Positions 1 through 8,147 are shown, counted from the first letter of the stretch. The stretch: DNA of 18,847 nt from Thiodiazotropha sp037384445 (GCA_037384445.1 JARRNY010000053.1:1-18847), one strand, 5' to 3'. The notes: a model not told the origin generated them from the letters alone. Program-made: numbers and translations.

Positions 1-956
1 CTCCGGTGTTGGAATGAAAAGGCGCGGCGCTCATCACCGCGGTCAGGGCTGTTGACCTTGTCGTTTGGCAGGATTTCACCGCTGATCACCGCTCGCTGAT
101 GTTCGTCCAGATAGCGGAACTCACCACCCAGCATCACTCCCCGCTTGCTCATCCAGCGCGGGGTGAGGGTGGCGTCGTAGTTTGGCGCCAGATTGAGGTA
201 ATAGGGCGTTTGCAGCTCACCACCGAGCCGGTCCGATGAGCCCAGGCTGGGCGTCAGAAAGCCGGTCATGCGGCGGTCGTCCACCGGAAAGGTGAAGTAG
301 GGAAAGTAGAAGATGGGAACCGGGCCCAGGTTGAGCCGGGCGTGGGTCGCGCTGCCCCAGCCCGAGGCCATGTCGATCTCCATTTTGGCTGCCCTGAGAC
401 TCCAGTCCGAGTGGCCGGGCGGGCAGGTCGTGTATGTGACGCCCTTGTAGTGGGAGAGCTCTTTGCTCAGCATCTCGGACCGCTCTGCGCTGCCGCGGGC
501 GTTGCGTTGAGGGAGGCGGAACTCGCCCCCGGTGATCCAGCCGCGCTCGTTGTCCACTTCGAAGTGACCTTTCTCGCCCGTCAGCCGTAACCCCTCCTGT
601 TGCAGGAAGAGGTTGCCGAAGAGGTCGGCGCTGCGGTTGGTCTGGTCATAGATCATCCTGTCCGCCTCGGCATAGCTGCCGAGGCGCCAGAAGTGTACGT
701 TTCCCTCCAGCAGGCTGCGTGCCTCGGCCTGCTCGTAAGTCAGCGTGTCGGCCTCGATCTGAGGCGCATCGCTTGACTCGGGCGGTGGTGGCAGGTCGGA
801 CTGCGAAGGTTGGCTGAGCGGGTTGCAGTAGTCCCAATCGATACCCTGATCGATGCGTGCTGTCTCAGCTTGCGTATAACTGGCGCAGAGTAGTGATAAG
901 GCACCGCCGAGCAGTAGTCGGCGCACGGAAGCGATATTGGGGCTGGGGCTATTCAA
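1..956 (-). CDS. lptD: LPS-assembly protein LptD, N-terminal part (runs off left edge)
   Basis: LptD is the outer-membrane beta-barrel that, with the lipoprotein LptE, inserts lipopolysaccharide into the outer leaflet. About 318 codons are present, roughly the first 40% of a usual 750-850-residue protein; the C-terminal barrel lies outside the window. Seen on the reverse complement: a signal peptide (RRLLLGGALSLLCASYTQA, probable cleavage after A30), then the periplasmic OstA/LptA-like domain, then the family hallmark around NLGPVPIFYFPYFTFPVDD leading into the first barrel strands. Cys44 and the Cys of YTTCPPGHSDW probably correspond to the N-terminal cysteines used in the LptD disulfide switch. 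The start is uncertain: no ATG fits. TTG at 956 or GTG at 926, directly before RRLLLGG, are the candidates, and neither has a good ribosome-binding site. It is divergent from the efflux operon. surA would be expected next on the left (inference). Confidence 0.93.
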   Translation of the reverse strand, partial: MNSPSPNIASVRRLLLGGALSLLCASYTQAETARIDQGIDWDYCNPLSQPSQSDLPPPPESSDAPQIEADTLTYEQAEARSLLEGNVHFWRLGSYAEADRMIYDQTNRSADLFGNLFLQQEGLRLTGEKGHFEVDNERGWITGGEFRLPQRNARGSAERSEMLSKELSHYKGVTYTTCPPGHSDWSLRAAKMEIDMASGWGSATHARLNLGPVPIFYFPYFTFPVDDRRMTGFLTPSLGSSDRLGGELQTPYYLNLAPNYDATLTPRWMSKRGVMLGGEFRYLDEHQRAVISGEILPNDKVNSPDRGDERRAFSFQHR

Positions 957-1140
957 GGTTGCTGCTCGGGAACCTAATGATATGGAGTGTCTCTTATCGT
1001 TTGACGATGAATGATGCCGCACTATCTGTTTGGTCCTGCTGATACATCGACAAGCGGTGTGGATTGATCAATCGTCACGCGGGCTGCCACAAAATCGCAT
1101 AGAATCTGCCAATCTTCAAATAAAGGAACCTCAGACCGCT
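957..1140. promoter_or_regulatory. Divergent intergenic region, lptD / RND efflux operon
   Basis: This 184-bp region separates two divergent genes and must hold promoters for both. On the plus strand a TTGACG (1001-1006) lies 16 bp before TATCTG (1023-1028), a mediocre sigma70 match. On the minus strand TATCAT (982-977) could be a -10 for lptD, without a convincing -35. No clear operator dyad for a TetR- or MarR-type regulator was found, and no regulator gene lies next to the efflux operon. Confidence 0.3.
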
Positions 1141-2322
1141 GTGTCCTCCACTAAACGCCGCTTGCTGATTACCCTTGCCATTCTGCTGCTTACGGTACTG
1201 GTCGTGGGGCTGCTCATTGTCACCCGCCCGCAAGCCAAAAGCGAAATGAAACCTGACGTCGTGACCCGGGTCGAGGTGGCACAGGTGCGGTTGCAGGATC
1301 TGCAACCCCGGGTGGAGCTGACTGGCGTGCTGCGTCCGCGGCAGATAGCCTCGCTGCGTTTTGAGGTCTCCGGGGAGTTGATGCAGCGTGAGGTGGAGCC
1401 GGGCGCTCGGGTGGCGGCAGGGGATCTGCTGATGCAGTTGGATGATGCGGACTACCGAGACGCTGTGGTCGAAGCGGAGTCGCAACTCGGCGAGACCCGG
1501 GCCGCCATCGAACAGGATCAGACCCTGCTGAAGCTGGCGCAGGAGAACCGGGATCTGGCGCAGCGGGAGTTCAAGCGGCTGGAGAAGCTGGGCAAGGGTT
1601 CCCTCGCCTCTGCCTCCAACCGTGACAGCGCGCGACAGAAGCTGATCAATCTGGAGAGCGAGCTTGCCCGGCTTCGCTTCAGCATCGAGAGCGGCCAGAC
1701 ACGTCTGGCGCGGCAGGAGTCTGCCCTCAACCGCGCCCGTCGTAACCTGCAGCGAACCCGTCTGCAAGCCCCCTTCGACGGACGCGTAAATCGGGTCATG
1801 GTCGAGGTGGGGGATGCCCTGCAGGCCAATACCCTGGCGCTGGAGCTTATCGACAACGGCGCCCTGGAGCTCCATCTGGAAGTGAGCGGTGATGTGGCGG
1901 CAGCGCTCTCCCTTGGTCAGCCGTTGACGGTGACGGTGGATGGCGAGCAGATCCCCGGCGAGCTGGTAGCCCTGCAATTCAATCCGGATTCCCAGACCCA
2001 TACCCATCCCATCCGCATCCGGGTGCCGGGCGAAAAGCTGTTGCCTGGCGAGCTGGGGGAGGTGGCATTGCCGCTACGATTACGCAAAGACGCGCTGGTA
2101 GTGCCTGCCTCAGCCCTGTTGCGGGAAGAGGGAGGGTACTACCTGTTTCTGGTCCGCGATGGCCAACTTGAGCGTCGAGCGGTGACGCCGGGGGTACGCC
2201 TGGGTGAGAAGCAGGCGATCCGCAGCGGAGTTGAGGTCGGCAATCAGGTGGTGGCGCGGGATGTGGATGTGCTTAGCGATGGACTCAAGGTGCAGATCGA
2301 GCCCGAAAGGAGTGCGCCTTGA
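1141..2322 (+). CDS. RND efflux periplasmic adaptor (membrane fusion protein, HlyD/AcrA-like)
   Basis: This is the periplasmic adaptor of a tripartite resistance-nodulation-division pump, linking the inner-membrane permease to an outer-membrane channel. It has 393 residues, normal for the family. Order seen: an N-terminal membrane anchor (residues about 7-28, LLITLAILLLTVLVVGLLIV), the first lipoyl half (LTGVLRPRQIASLRFEVSGE, then VEPGARVAAGDLLMQLD), a long alpha-helical coiled-coil hairpin rich in Arg, Glu and Gln (about 105-205), the second lipoyl half (LQAPFDGRVNRVMVEVGDAL), then beta-barrel and membrane-proximal domains. I chose GTG 1141 because AAAGGA at 1122-1127 precedes it and the anchor follows at once; an upstream ATG at 1030 would add 37 residues that do not look like protein. 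No lipobox is present. The stop overlaps the permease start (TTGA), so the two are translationally coupled. No outer-membrane channel gene is adjacent, so a shared TolC-type channel is likely. Substrate unknown. Confidence 0.88.
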   Translation: MSSTKRRLLITLAILLLTVLVVGLLIVTRPQAKSEMKPDVVTRVEVAQVRLQDLQPRVELTGVLRPRQIASLRFEVSGELMQREVEPGARVAAGDLLMQLDDADYRDAVVEAESQLGETRAAIEQDQTLLKLAQENRDLAQREFKRLEKLGKGSLASASNRDSARQKLINLESELARLRFSIESGQTRLARQESALNRARRNLQRTRLQAPFDGRVNRVMVEVGDALQANTLALELIDNGALELHLEVSGDVAAALSLGQPLTVTVDGEQIPGELVALQFNPDSQTHTHPIRIRVPGEKLLPGELGEVALPLRLRKDALVVPASALLREEGGYYLFLVRDGQLERRAVTPGVRLGEKQAIRSGVEVGNQVVARDVDVLSDGLKVQIEPERSAP

Positions 2323-4301
2323 TCGACTTCTCCATCCGCAATCCGCTGGTGGTCAATCTGCTGCTGGTGATTGTTCTGCTGGCCGGCGTGCTCTCCTGGT
2401 ATGCCATGCCGCAGGAGATGTTCCCGGTGGTCGAGCAGGACAAGGTCAGCATCAAGACCCTGTTTGAGGGCGCATCGCCGGATGAGGTAGAGCGCCAGGT
2501 CTCTCTGCCCATTGAGCAGGAGCTGGAGGGTCTGGCCGATATCGACGTCATCAGCTCCACCAGCAATGAGGGACTCTCCAGTATCCTGATTGATTTGAAG
2601 AGCGGTTCTGATGTGGACGACTTCATGCGCAAGGTGCGCACCGCGCTCGATCAGGTCGACGATCTGCCGCTGGAGGCAGAAGAGCCTGAATTGGCCCGGC
2701 TGGAGACCCGCTTTCCGGTGATATCAGTGAGCCTCTTCGGCGCCATTGCGCGCGGCGAGCTCTACGCCATTGCCGAGGATATCGAAGATGAGTTGGTTCA
2801 GCTCCCCGGTGTCGCCTCGGTGGGGGTGGCCGGTGACCGGGAGTGGGAGGTCTGGGTGGAGGTCGATCCCCAGGTTTTGGCGGCGCGCCAGGTCTCGCTC
2901 AACCAGATCGCCCTCGCGCTACGTGAGAACCTGCGCGACCTGCCCGGCGGCACGCTCAAGTCGAGTGGTGGCGATATCCGCCTGCGCGGTATGGGGGTGC
3001 CCCCCGATCCGGAACAGATGGCAGCCATCGTACTGCGCAGTAACGACAATGGGGGCCAGCTTCGACTGGGGGATCTGGCGCGGGTCGACCTGCGACTGGA
3101 GGAGACGCAGACCCTCGGGCGTTTCAACGGCAAGCCCTCGGTCAATCTGACGATCAATAAAACCGGCCAGGCCTCCACCATCGAAGTGGCAAAACTGGTG
3201 CGCGACTTCGTCGATAAACGCCAGCAATCCCTGCCGGCCGGGGTGAAGCTGGGGCTCTTCAGCGATCTCTCTGTCTATGTAAAGAACCGTCTGGAGACGG
3301 TGAAGTCTTCTGGTATCGTCGGTCTGACCCTGGTGCTGCTGTCGCTCTACCTGATGCTCAACTTCCGCGTCGCCTTCATCACAGCTTTGGGTATACCTGT
3401 CTCTTTCCTGGTGGCTGTAATCACCCTCTATATGCTGGGCTACAGCATCAACATGGTCTCCCTGTTCGCCTTTCTCATTGCCCTCGGTCTGATCGTCGAC
3501 GACGCCATCATCGTCAACGAGAACATCTATCGTCATCTGGAGATGGGGGAGACGCCGGGCGGAGCGGCACTGCTCGGTACCAAGGAGGTCTACTGGCCGG
3601 TGGTGGCCAGCACGACCACGACTATTGCCGCCTTCATGCCCATGTTCGCCATCGGCGGCACCATGGGGGCCTTTATCTCGGTGATCCCGGTGGTGGTCAG
3701 TGCCTCCCTGCTCGGTTCCCTGCTGGAGGCTTTCGGCGTGTTGCCGTCTCACGCTAAGGAGTACTTGCGTACCGCGCGTCAACGCAAGACCGGCCGCATT
3801 GACTGGTCGGCCCTCAACCGGCGCTATACCCAACTGCTGAGAAAGAGTCTCGACTATCGTTATCCGGTGGCGATGCTGAGTATTGGTATCTTGGCTATCG
3901 CCATTGCCTTTGCTGTCACCCGTATTCCGTTCCTGCTTTTCGGTCATGTGGATGTGGGCCAGTTCTTCGTCAATGTGGAGGCGCCGAGCACCTACAGTAT
4001 CGAGGATGCTTCCCGTCTGGCAGACAAGCTCGAGCAGACAATGATGGAGACGCTGAGCGACGATGAACTCGACACCCTGCTGACCAATGTGGGAGTGATG
4101 TTCATCGACTTTCATCGCATCAAAATGGGCAGTCGTTACATTCAGATGATCGTTGATCTGAAGAAACAGAAACCGAAGGGCTTCATCGAGCGCTGGATCT
4201 CGCCGCTGGTGAGTCTGCAGTTCCGTTGGGAGGGTAGTCGTGAGGTCCCGCCGGTGCCGATGTGGAGATCGGGCTGCTGGGTGAGTCGGTGGATCGTCTG
4301 A
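2319..4301 (+). CDS. RND efflux permease, N-terminal two-thirds (frameshifted)
   Basis: This is the N-terminal part of an AcrB-superfamily inner-membrane proton/drug antiporter. It starts at TTG 2319, with AAGGAG at 2306-2311 and a 4-bp overlap with the adaptor stop. Visible: TM1 (about residues 10-29), the first porter domain (about 35-325), then TM2-TM6 from about 330. The TM4 proton-relay signature is GLIVDDAIIVNEN, with Asp394 and Asp395. TM7 lies near residues 510-535 and is followed by the start of the second porter domain. After Glu642 the homology leaves this frame, and 18-19 unrelated residues follow before the stop at 4301. Adding one G at the GAGG near 4242-4245 would read on into the downstream frame as EGPAGADVEIGLLG, a normal RND sequence, and give a protein of about 1014 residues, the family size. 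Alone this fragment lacks TM8-TM12 and should not pump. Confidence 0.85.
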   Translation: MIDFSIRNPLVVNLLLVIVLLAGVLSWYAMPQEMFPVVEQDKVSIKTLFEGASPDEVERQVSLPIEQELEGLADIDVISSTSNEGLSSILIDLKSGSDVDDFMRKVRTALDQVDDLPLEAEEPELARLETRFPVISVSLFGAIARGELYAIAEDIEDELVQLPGVASVGVAGDREWEVWVEVDPQVLAARQVSLNQIALALRENLRDLPGGTLKSSGGDIRLRGMGVPPDPEQMAAIVLRSNDNGGQLRLGDLARVDLRLEETQTLGRFNGKPSVNLTINKTGQASTIEVAKLVRDFVDKRQQSLPAGVKLGLFSDLSVYVKNRLETVKSSGIVGLTLVLLSLYLMLNFRVAFITALGIPVSFLVAVITLYMLGYSINMVSLFAFLIALGLIVDDAIIVNENIYRHLEMGETPGGAALLGTKEVYWPVVASTTTTIAAFMPMFAIGGTMGAFISVIPVVVSASLLGSLLEAFGVLPSHAKEYLRTARQRKTGRIDWSALNRRYTQLLRKSLDYRYPVAMLSIGILAIAIAFAVTRIPFLLFGHVDVGQFFVNVEAPSTYSIEDASRLADKLEQTMMETLSDDELDTLLTNVGVMFIDFHRIKMGSRYIQMIVDLKKQKPKGFIERWISPLVSLQFRWEGSREVPPVPMWRSGCWVSRWIV

Positions 4302-5362
4302 GTGATCAGGCTGAAGTGATGCGCGCCTTTATCGCGCGCATGCCGGGTGTTGCCGATGCACGCCATGATATGGACCCGGGTAAGCTGGAATACCGTTACG
4401 AACTCAATGAGCGGGGACGTCAGCTGGGTTTGACGCAGAACGATCTGGCGGATGCTGTGCGTACCGGCTTCCTTGGTCTGAAGCTGGCTTATGTCAGTTG
4501 GCGCGACAAACGCATTCCGGTACGGCTGATCTACAACGATGAGCTGCGCCACGATGCCGGCGCACTCAATCGCCTGCCGATCACCCTGGATGATGGTCGT
4601 ACGGTCTATCTAGGCGATGTGGCGACGATCGGCGAGGCGCGGGGTTACAACAGTATCAATCGGCGCAACCTGCATCGGCTGGCGACGATTACTGCGGAGG
4701 TGGATGCCAACATTATCACCCCTAACGATGTGCTTGATCGGGTCAAGCAGGAGTTTGCCACGCTGCCGGAGGGGCAGCGTCTGATATTTCTCGGTGAAAA
4801 GAAGAAGGCGGAGGAGTCGATGGCCGGCATGAAGCGGGCCATGATCATCGCCCTGGCGATCATCTTTTTTATTCTCGCGGCCCTGTTCAAATCCCTGCTC
4901 GATCCGCTGGTGGTGATGTTCGCCATCCCCTTCGGCGCCATCGGTGTGATCTTCGGCCACATCCTCTTCGGCTACCATTTGCAGTTCCTATCGTTGATCG
5001 GCTTTCTTGCATTGACCGGCATCGTGGTCAACGACTCGCTGATATTGATCGACTTCGCCAAGCGGCTGCGCCACAAGGGGTGGGAGCGCAAAGACGCCCT
5101 GGTGGAGGCGGGACGGGTGCGTATCCGGCCGATCCTGCTGACCAGTGCGACCACCTTTCTCGGTATCTCACCGCTGATTTTTTTCGCTACCGGCCAGACG
5201 GCCTTTCTCTCACCGATGGCGGTGAGCCTGGGTTTCGGTCTGCTCTTCGCCACCCTCCTGATCCTTCTCGCGCTACCCTGTTTCTATCTGATCGCCGACG
5301 ATCTACGGGAGTGGGCGCGCTCACTGAAGCCGGTCGATACAGCCAAGCCGCTTCAGGACTGA
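4262..5362 (+). CDS. RND efflux permease, C-terminal third (frameshifted)
   Basis: This is the continuation of the permease in the frame one base earlier. The homologous reading begins at about 4244 (GPAGADVEIGLLGESVD). The first possible start, GTG 4262, has no ribosome-binding site, so it is unlikely to be an independent gene. Visible: the rest of the second porter domain, then TM8-TM12 beginning at MIIALAIIFFILAALF. The TM10-region motif GIVVNDSLILIDFAKRL corresponds to the AcrB stretch containing Lys940; here VND-type residues replace it, as in several HAE-like subfamilies. A charged tail ends at 5362. It contains no other disruption, so the lesion is either recent or a sequencing or assembly error. 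Confidence 0.83.
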   Translation: MEIGLLGESVDRLSDQAEVMRAFIARMPGVADARHDMDPGKLEYRYELNERGRQLGLTQNDLADAVRTGFLGLKLAYVSWRDKRIPVRLIYNDELRHDAGALNRLPITLDDGRTVYLGDVATIGEARGYNSINRRNLHRLATITAEVDANIITPNDVLDRVKQEFATLPEGQRLIFLGEKKKAEESMAGMKRAMIIALAIIFFILAALFKSLLDPLVVMFAIPFGAIGVIFGHILFGYHLQFLSLIGFLALTGIVVNDSLILIDFAKRLRHKGWERKDALVEAGRVRIRPILLTSATTFLGISPLIFFATGQTAFLSPMAVSLGFGLLFATLLILLALPCFYLIADDLREWARSLKPVDTAKPLQD

Positions 5363-5386
5363 ATACCAGAATGGTCCCAGGGATTC

Positions 5387-5444
5387 GGTGCGGCAAGGCG
5401 CACCCTACGCCATGAATAACCGTTCGGGTGCGGCTTGCCGTACC
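5387..5444. repeat. Two REP-like GC-rich hairpins between the permease and amgK
   Basis: Two similar hairpins lie 22 bp apart. The first is GGTGCG-GCAAGG-CGCACC (5387-5404). The second is GGTGCG-GCTTGC-CGTACC (5427-5444), with one G-U type pair. Neither is followed by a T-run, so neither is a standard intrinsic terminator. The shared GGTGCGGC core suggests repeated extragenic palindromes. Whether copies occur elsewhere in the genome cannot be seen here. Confidence 0.45.
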
Positions 5445-5518
5445 ACCTCTGCCCTGCTGTGGGGATGGAGTATACTCACCCGCGATTTGTAACAACGCCG
5501 TGATCCAAGGAAACGTCC

Positions 5519-6508
5519 ATGCCCCAACGTATCGAGGCCCTGAAAAACTGGCTTGCCACACTGCCCATGATCGGTGACTTCAGCTTCGAGCCGGCTTCGG
5601 GCGATGCCAGCTTTCGTCGCTATTTCCGTATCGAGACAGGGGGGCAGAGTTACATCGCCATGGATGCACCGCCTGAGAAAGAGACCGTTGCTCCCTTTTT
5701 GCAGATAGCGAGAAGTTTTGCTGAGATCGGCCTCAACGTTCCCCAGATTCATGCCGAGGACGCCGACAATGGCTTTATTCTGTTGCAGGACTTGGGCTCG
5801 ACACTCTATCTCGACCAACTGTCAGCGGATTCGGTGGAGCGACTCTACGGCGATGCGCTGGGTGCACTGGTGACAATCCAGGCCTGCGCACCGAGAGAAG
5901 GTCTACCGCCCTATGATCGTGCGCTGTTGTTGCAGGAGATGGAGCTGTTTCGTGAGTGGCTGCTCAAACAGGAGTTATCCCTGTCGCTGTCGACGGCTGA
6001 AGAGGCGATGCTGGATGCCACCTTTGCCGTCCTGGCAGACAATGCGCTGCAACAGCCTCAGGTTTGTGTGCACAGGGACTACCACTCGCGCAATCTGATG
6101 GTAACCCCAAGCCACAATCCCGGCATTCTCGATTTTCAGGATGCGGTGATCGGGCCGGTGACCTACGACCTGGTCTCCCTGTTGCGTGACTGTTACATCA
6201 GCTGGCCCAGGGCGCAGGTGGAGGATTGGGTGCAGGGGTATTTCGATCTGGCGCAACAATCCGGCGTGCTGCGCGCCGAGCATGAAGCGGAGTTCCTGGT
6301 CTGGTTCGACCTTATGGGGGTGCAGCGCCACCTCAAAGCCAGTGGCATCTTTGCGCGCCTCAAGCGGCGGGATGGCAAACCCGGCTATCTGAATGATATT
6401 CCACGAACCCTAGGCTACATCGTCTCTCTGGATGGGGATTACCCGCTGATTTCCGGCCTGGTCGAACTGATTCGCTCCCGGGTTCTGCCTGCTTTGTCGG
6501 TCGATTGA
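5519..6508 (+). CDS. amgK: N-acetylmuramate/N-acetylglucosamine kinase AmgK (APH family)
   Basis: AmgK phosphorylates the anomeric position of N-acetylmuramic acid and GlcNAc released during peptidoglycan turnover; MurU then makes UDP-MurNAc, bypassing the fosfomycin-sensitive MurA step. The 329-residue length fits. Visible: an N-terminal nucleotide-binding lobe with GDASFRRYFRI, the hinge region FILLQDLGSTLYLDQL, the catalytic loop HRDYHSRN (His185-Asn192, base Asp187) and the metal-binding DFQD (205-208) followed by AVIGPVTYDLVSLLRD, a typical AmgK stretch. ATG 5519 follows AAGGAAA (5507-5513). A TATACT at 5471-5476 is a plausible -10 without a clear -35. In Pseudomonas amgK-murU is divergent from lptD; here the RND operon lies between and no murU follows. 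A general aminoglycoside-phosphotransferase-like kinase is the alternative, but the motif spacing and the nearby lptD favour AmgK. Confidence 0.85.
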   Translation: MPQRIEALKNWLATLPMIGDFSFEPASGDASFRRYFRIETGGQSYIAMDAPPEKETVAPFLQIARSFAEIGLNVPQIHAEDADNGFILLQDLGSTLYLDQLSADSVERLYGDALGALVTIQACAPREGLPPYDRALLLQEMELFREWLLKQELSLSLSTAEEAMLDATFAVLADNALQQPQVCVHRDYHSRNLMVTPSHNPGILDFQDAVIGPVTYDLVSLLRDCYISWPRAQVEDWVQGYFDLAQQSGVLRAEHEAEFLVWFDLMGVQRHLKASGIFARLKRRDGKPGYLNDIPRTLGYIVSLDGDYPLISGLVELIRSRVLPALSVD

Positions 6509-7118
6509 ATCTCTTCGCACGCTATTGCCAGCCTCTGGGTGCTGCTGTGTCGGCCGAACAGGGTACTGGCGTGGTGGTGGGAATGCGGTACTTGCCTGGC
6601 ATCAATAAGGGATTGAGAGAATTCCTGTCTTTTGTTTCTGAGGTGAATGGTGATTTTGGTGGGGCCCTGCCCCACCGATAGCTTGGATAGCTCTGCCAAC
6701 AGGGGATGGCACTGTTAAGTCAGTGTCGTCCCTATCTGATATGAAACCTCATACTGGCAATATATTCAGCGCCATAACTCGGCTGGATTCTCAAGTTAAG
6801 TACTTAACCTGCTGTTATTTTGTATGAAATATTTCTAACTGCCTGCGTCTGTGGTTAGAAAAAATATATGAGATAAAAGTGCAACAATGACCCAGAGAAT
6901 TGCTCTGTTACTCGGCTAAGTCGTTAATTCGATTCGAGGTTATGCCGATAACTTACTGATTGTTGGTTTGTGAGGATGGTTTTTTGTGTTGTTGTATTAT
7001 TGAGACATAGAAAAAATATGTATCTTTTTTGTTGAATTTCCTCTTGCAATGACGTTTGGTGTTGTCTAGTATTCGCAACGTAGTCAATTTTTCCCAACCA
7101 CTCATTGGAGCTCACTCA
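6509..7118. other. 610-bp AT-rich, hairpin-rich intergenic region amgK-porin
   Basis: No credible coding sequence and no remnant of murU was found. It contains a GC hairpin at 6658-6676 (GGTGGGGC-CCT-GCCCCACC), a 12-bp stem with two wobble pairs at 6703-6732 (loop TTAAGT), a perfect 14-bp palindrome GTTAAGTACTTAAC at 6795-6808, and an inverted repeat TTTCTAAC/GTTAGAAA at 6832-6839 and 6854-6861. From about 6740 to 7060 the DNA is markedly AT-rich. The right end carries the porin promoter. The hairpins at 6658-6732 may end amgK transcription, but lack T-runs. A small RNA could be hidden here, though none is recognised. Confidence 0.55.
7044..7072 (+). promoter_or_regulatory. Sigma70-type promoter of the porin gene
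   Basis: TTGCAA (7044-7049) and TAGTAT (7067-7072) are separated by the optimal 17 bp. Transcription would start near 7079, giving a leader of about 40 nt. The leader carries TTGGAG (7105-7110), 8 nt before the ATG. AT-rich DNA upstream could serve as an UP element. This is the best promoter match in the window and fits an abundant outer-membrane protein. Confidence 0.65.
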
Positions 7119-8126
7119 ATGAAAAAAGTACTCTCTCTGGCAATTGCCGCTGCCCTGGTCGCACCTGCTGCCGCCATGGCTGACGCCACCCTGTTCGGTA
7201 AGGCTCACTTCATCATCCAGAACGCTGATGACGGTTCTGACGACCTGTGGAGCGTGGATAGCATCCACTCCCGCGTCGGTGTGAAGGGTTCCGAGGATCT
7301 GGGCGACGGCCTGACCGCTGTCTACCACTTCGAGTTCAAGGTCAACCAGGATTCCGGCGACGGCCTGGGCGATCGTAACCAGTTCATCGGTCTGGCCGGT
7401 GGTTTCGGTACCTTCCTGATGGGTCGTCACGACACCCCGATGAAAATGTCCCAGGGCAAATTCGACGAGTTCGGCGACCTGCCCTACGGCGATATCTACA
7501 CCGTGATCCCCGGTGAAGACCGCGTTGACAACGTCCTCGCTTACGTCTCCCCCGCCATGGGCGGCCTCACCCTCGTTGGCGCTACCGTCGCTGGCGAGGC
7601 TGGTGACACCGGCAATGTGGCTACCTCCGACCTGACCAGCATTGCTGATCACTACTCCATCGCTGGTCTGTACAGCAACGGCCCGATCTTCGCATCTCTG
7701 GCCTACAACCAGTACGACACCGGCAATCTGCTGCCTGACAGCTACAGCCCGTCTATCGTGCGTGCGACCTTCATCTGGAACGGCGGCAACTGGCAGGCTG
7801 GTGGTATCTACGCCAAAACGTCTACCGATGATATCCTCGCCCTGGACGATTCCACCGCCTACGGTCTGAGCGGTCACTTCATGGTCACCGCCAACGACAA
7901 GATCAAGGCTCAGTGGCTGACTGGTGACTCCCCGGTCTTCGGTGCGCCTATGTCTCCGAGCGTGAAACTCTCCGGTGGCGAAGATGATATCGATCAGTGG
8001 AGCATCGGTTACGAGCACAGCTTCAGCAAGCGTACCTATGCGCACGTTGGTTACACCAACATCTCTGTTGACAGCGCGTCTGACGACCTGACCGCTCTGT
8101 TCGCCGGTCTGGTGCACAGCTTCTAA
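7119..8126 (+). CDS. Outer-membrane porin, gram-negative trimeric porin type (Porin_4-like)
   Basis: A 335-residue general porin that would form a beta-barrel channel for small hydrophilic solutes. Seen: a classical signal peptide (MKKVLSLAIAAALVAPAAAMA, cleaved before DATLFG), strand 1 in the form ATLFGKAHFIIQ, then SRVGVKGSEDLGDGLTAVYHFEF and NQFIGLAGGFGTFLMGRHDTP, the conserved N-terminal block of this porin superfamily. Alternating hydrophobic strands follow, and the chain ends in the BAM-recognition C-terminal Phe (FAGLVHSF). Length and Asp/Glu-rich loops are usual for the family. ATG 7119 is preferred over an upstream ATG at 7056 because signal peptide and Shine-Dalgarno both fit. Codon use is strongly biased to C-ending and other favoured codons, suggesting high expression. 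It is monocistronic, between a strong promoter and a strong terminator. Ion or substrate selectivity cannot be inferred. Confidence 0.92.
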   Translation: MKKVLSLAIAAALVAPAAAMADATLFGKAHFIIQNADDGSDDLWSVDSIHSRVGVKGSEDLGDGLTAVYHFEFKVNQDSGDGLGDRNQFIGLAGGFGTFLMGRHDTPMKMSQGKFDEFGDLPYGDIYTVIPGEDRVDNVLAYVSPAMGGLTLVGATVAGEAGDTGNVATSDLTSIADHYSIAGLYSNGPIFASLAYNQYDTGNLLPDSYSPSIVRATFIWNGGNWQAGGIYAKTSTDDILALDDSTAYGLSGHFMVTANDKIKAQWLTGDSPVFGAPMSPSVKLSGGEDDIDQWSIGYEHSFSKRTYAHVGYTNISVDSASDDLTALFAGLVHSF

Positions 8127-8147
8127 TCGTCTCCGACGATTGGAACT

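Noticed and set aside
1075..2007. A 310-codon minus-strand frame opposite the adaptor gene
   Set aside because: Low-quality His/Gln/Leu composition and no domain; the sense strand is a clear membrane fusion protein.
2919..4115. A 398-codon minus-strand frame
   Set aside because: His/Gln/Asp-rich, without any recognisable domain, and fully opposite the permease coding sequence.
4244..4301. Programmed -1 ribosomal frameshifting in the permease
   Set aside because: GAG GTC CCG CCG is not a slippery X XXY YYZ heptamer, no downstream pseudoknot was evident, and RND permeases are not known to need frameshifting. A plain one-base deletion is simpler.
7116..8117. A 333-codon minus-strand frame covering the whole porin gene
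   Set aside because: It arises from strong codon bias of the porin. The plus-strand protein has a signal peptide, porin motifs and C-terminal Phe.
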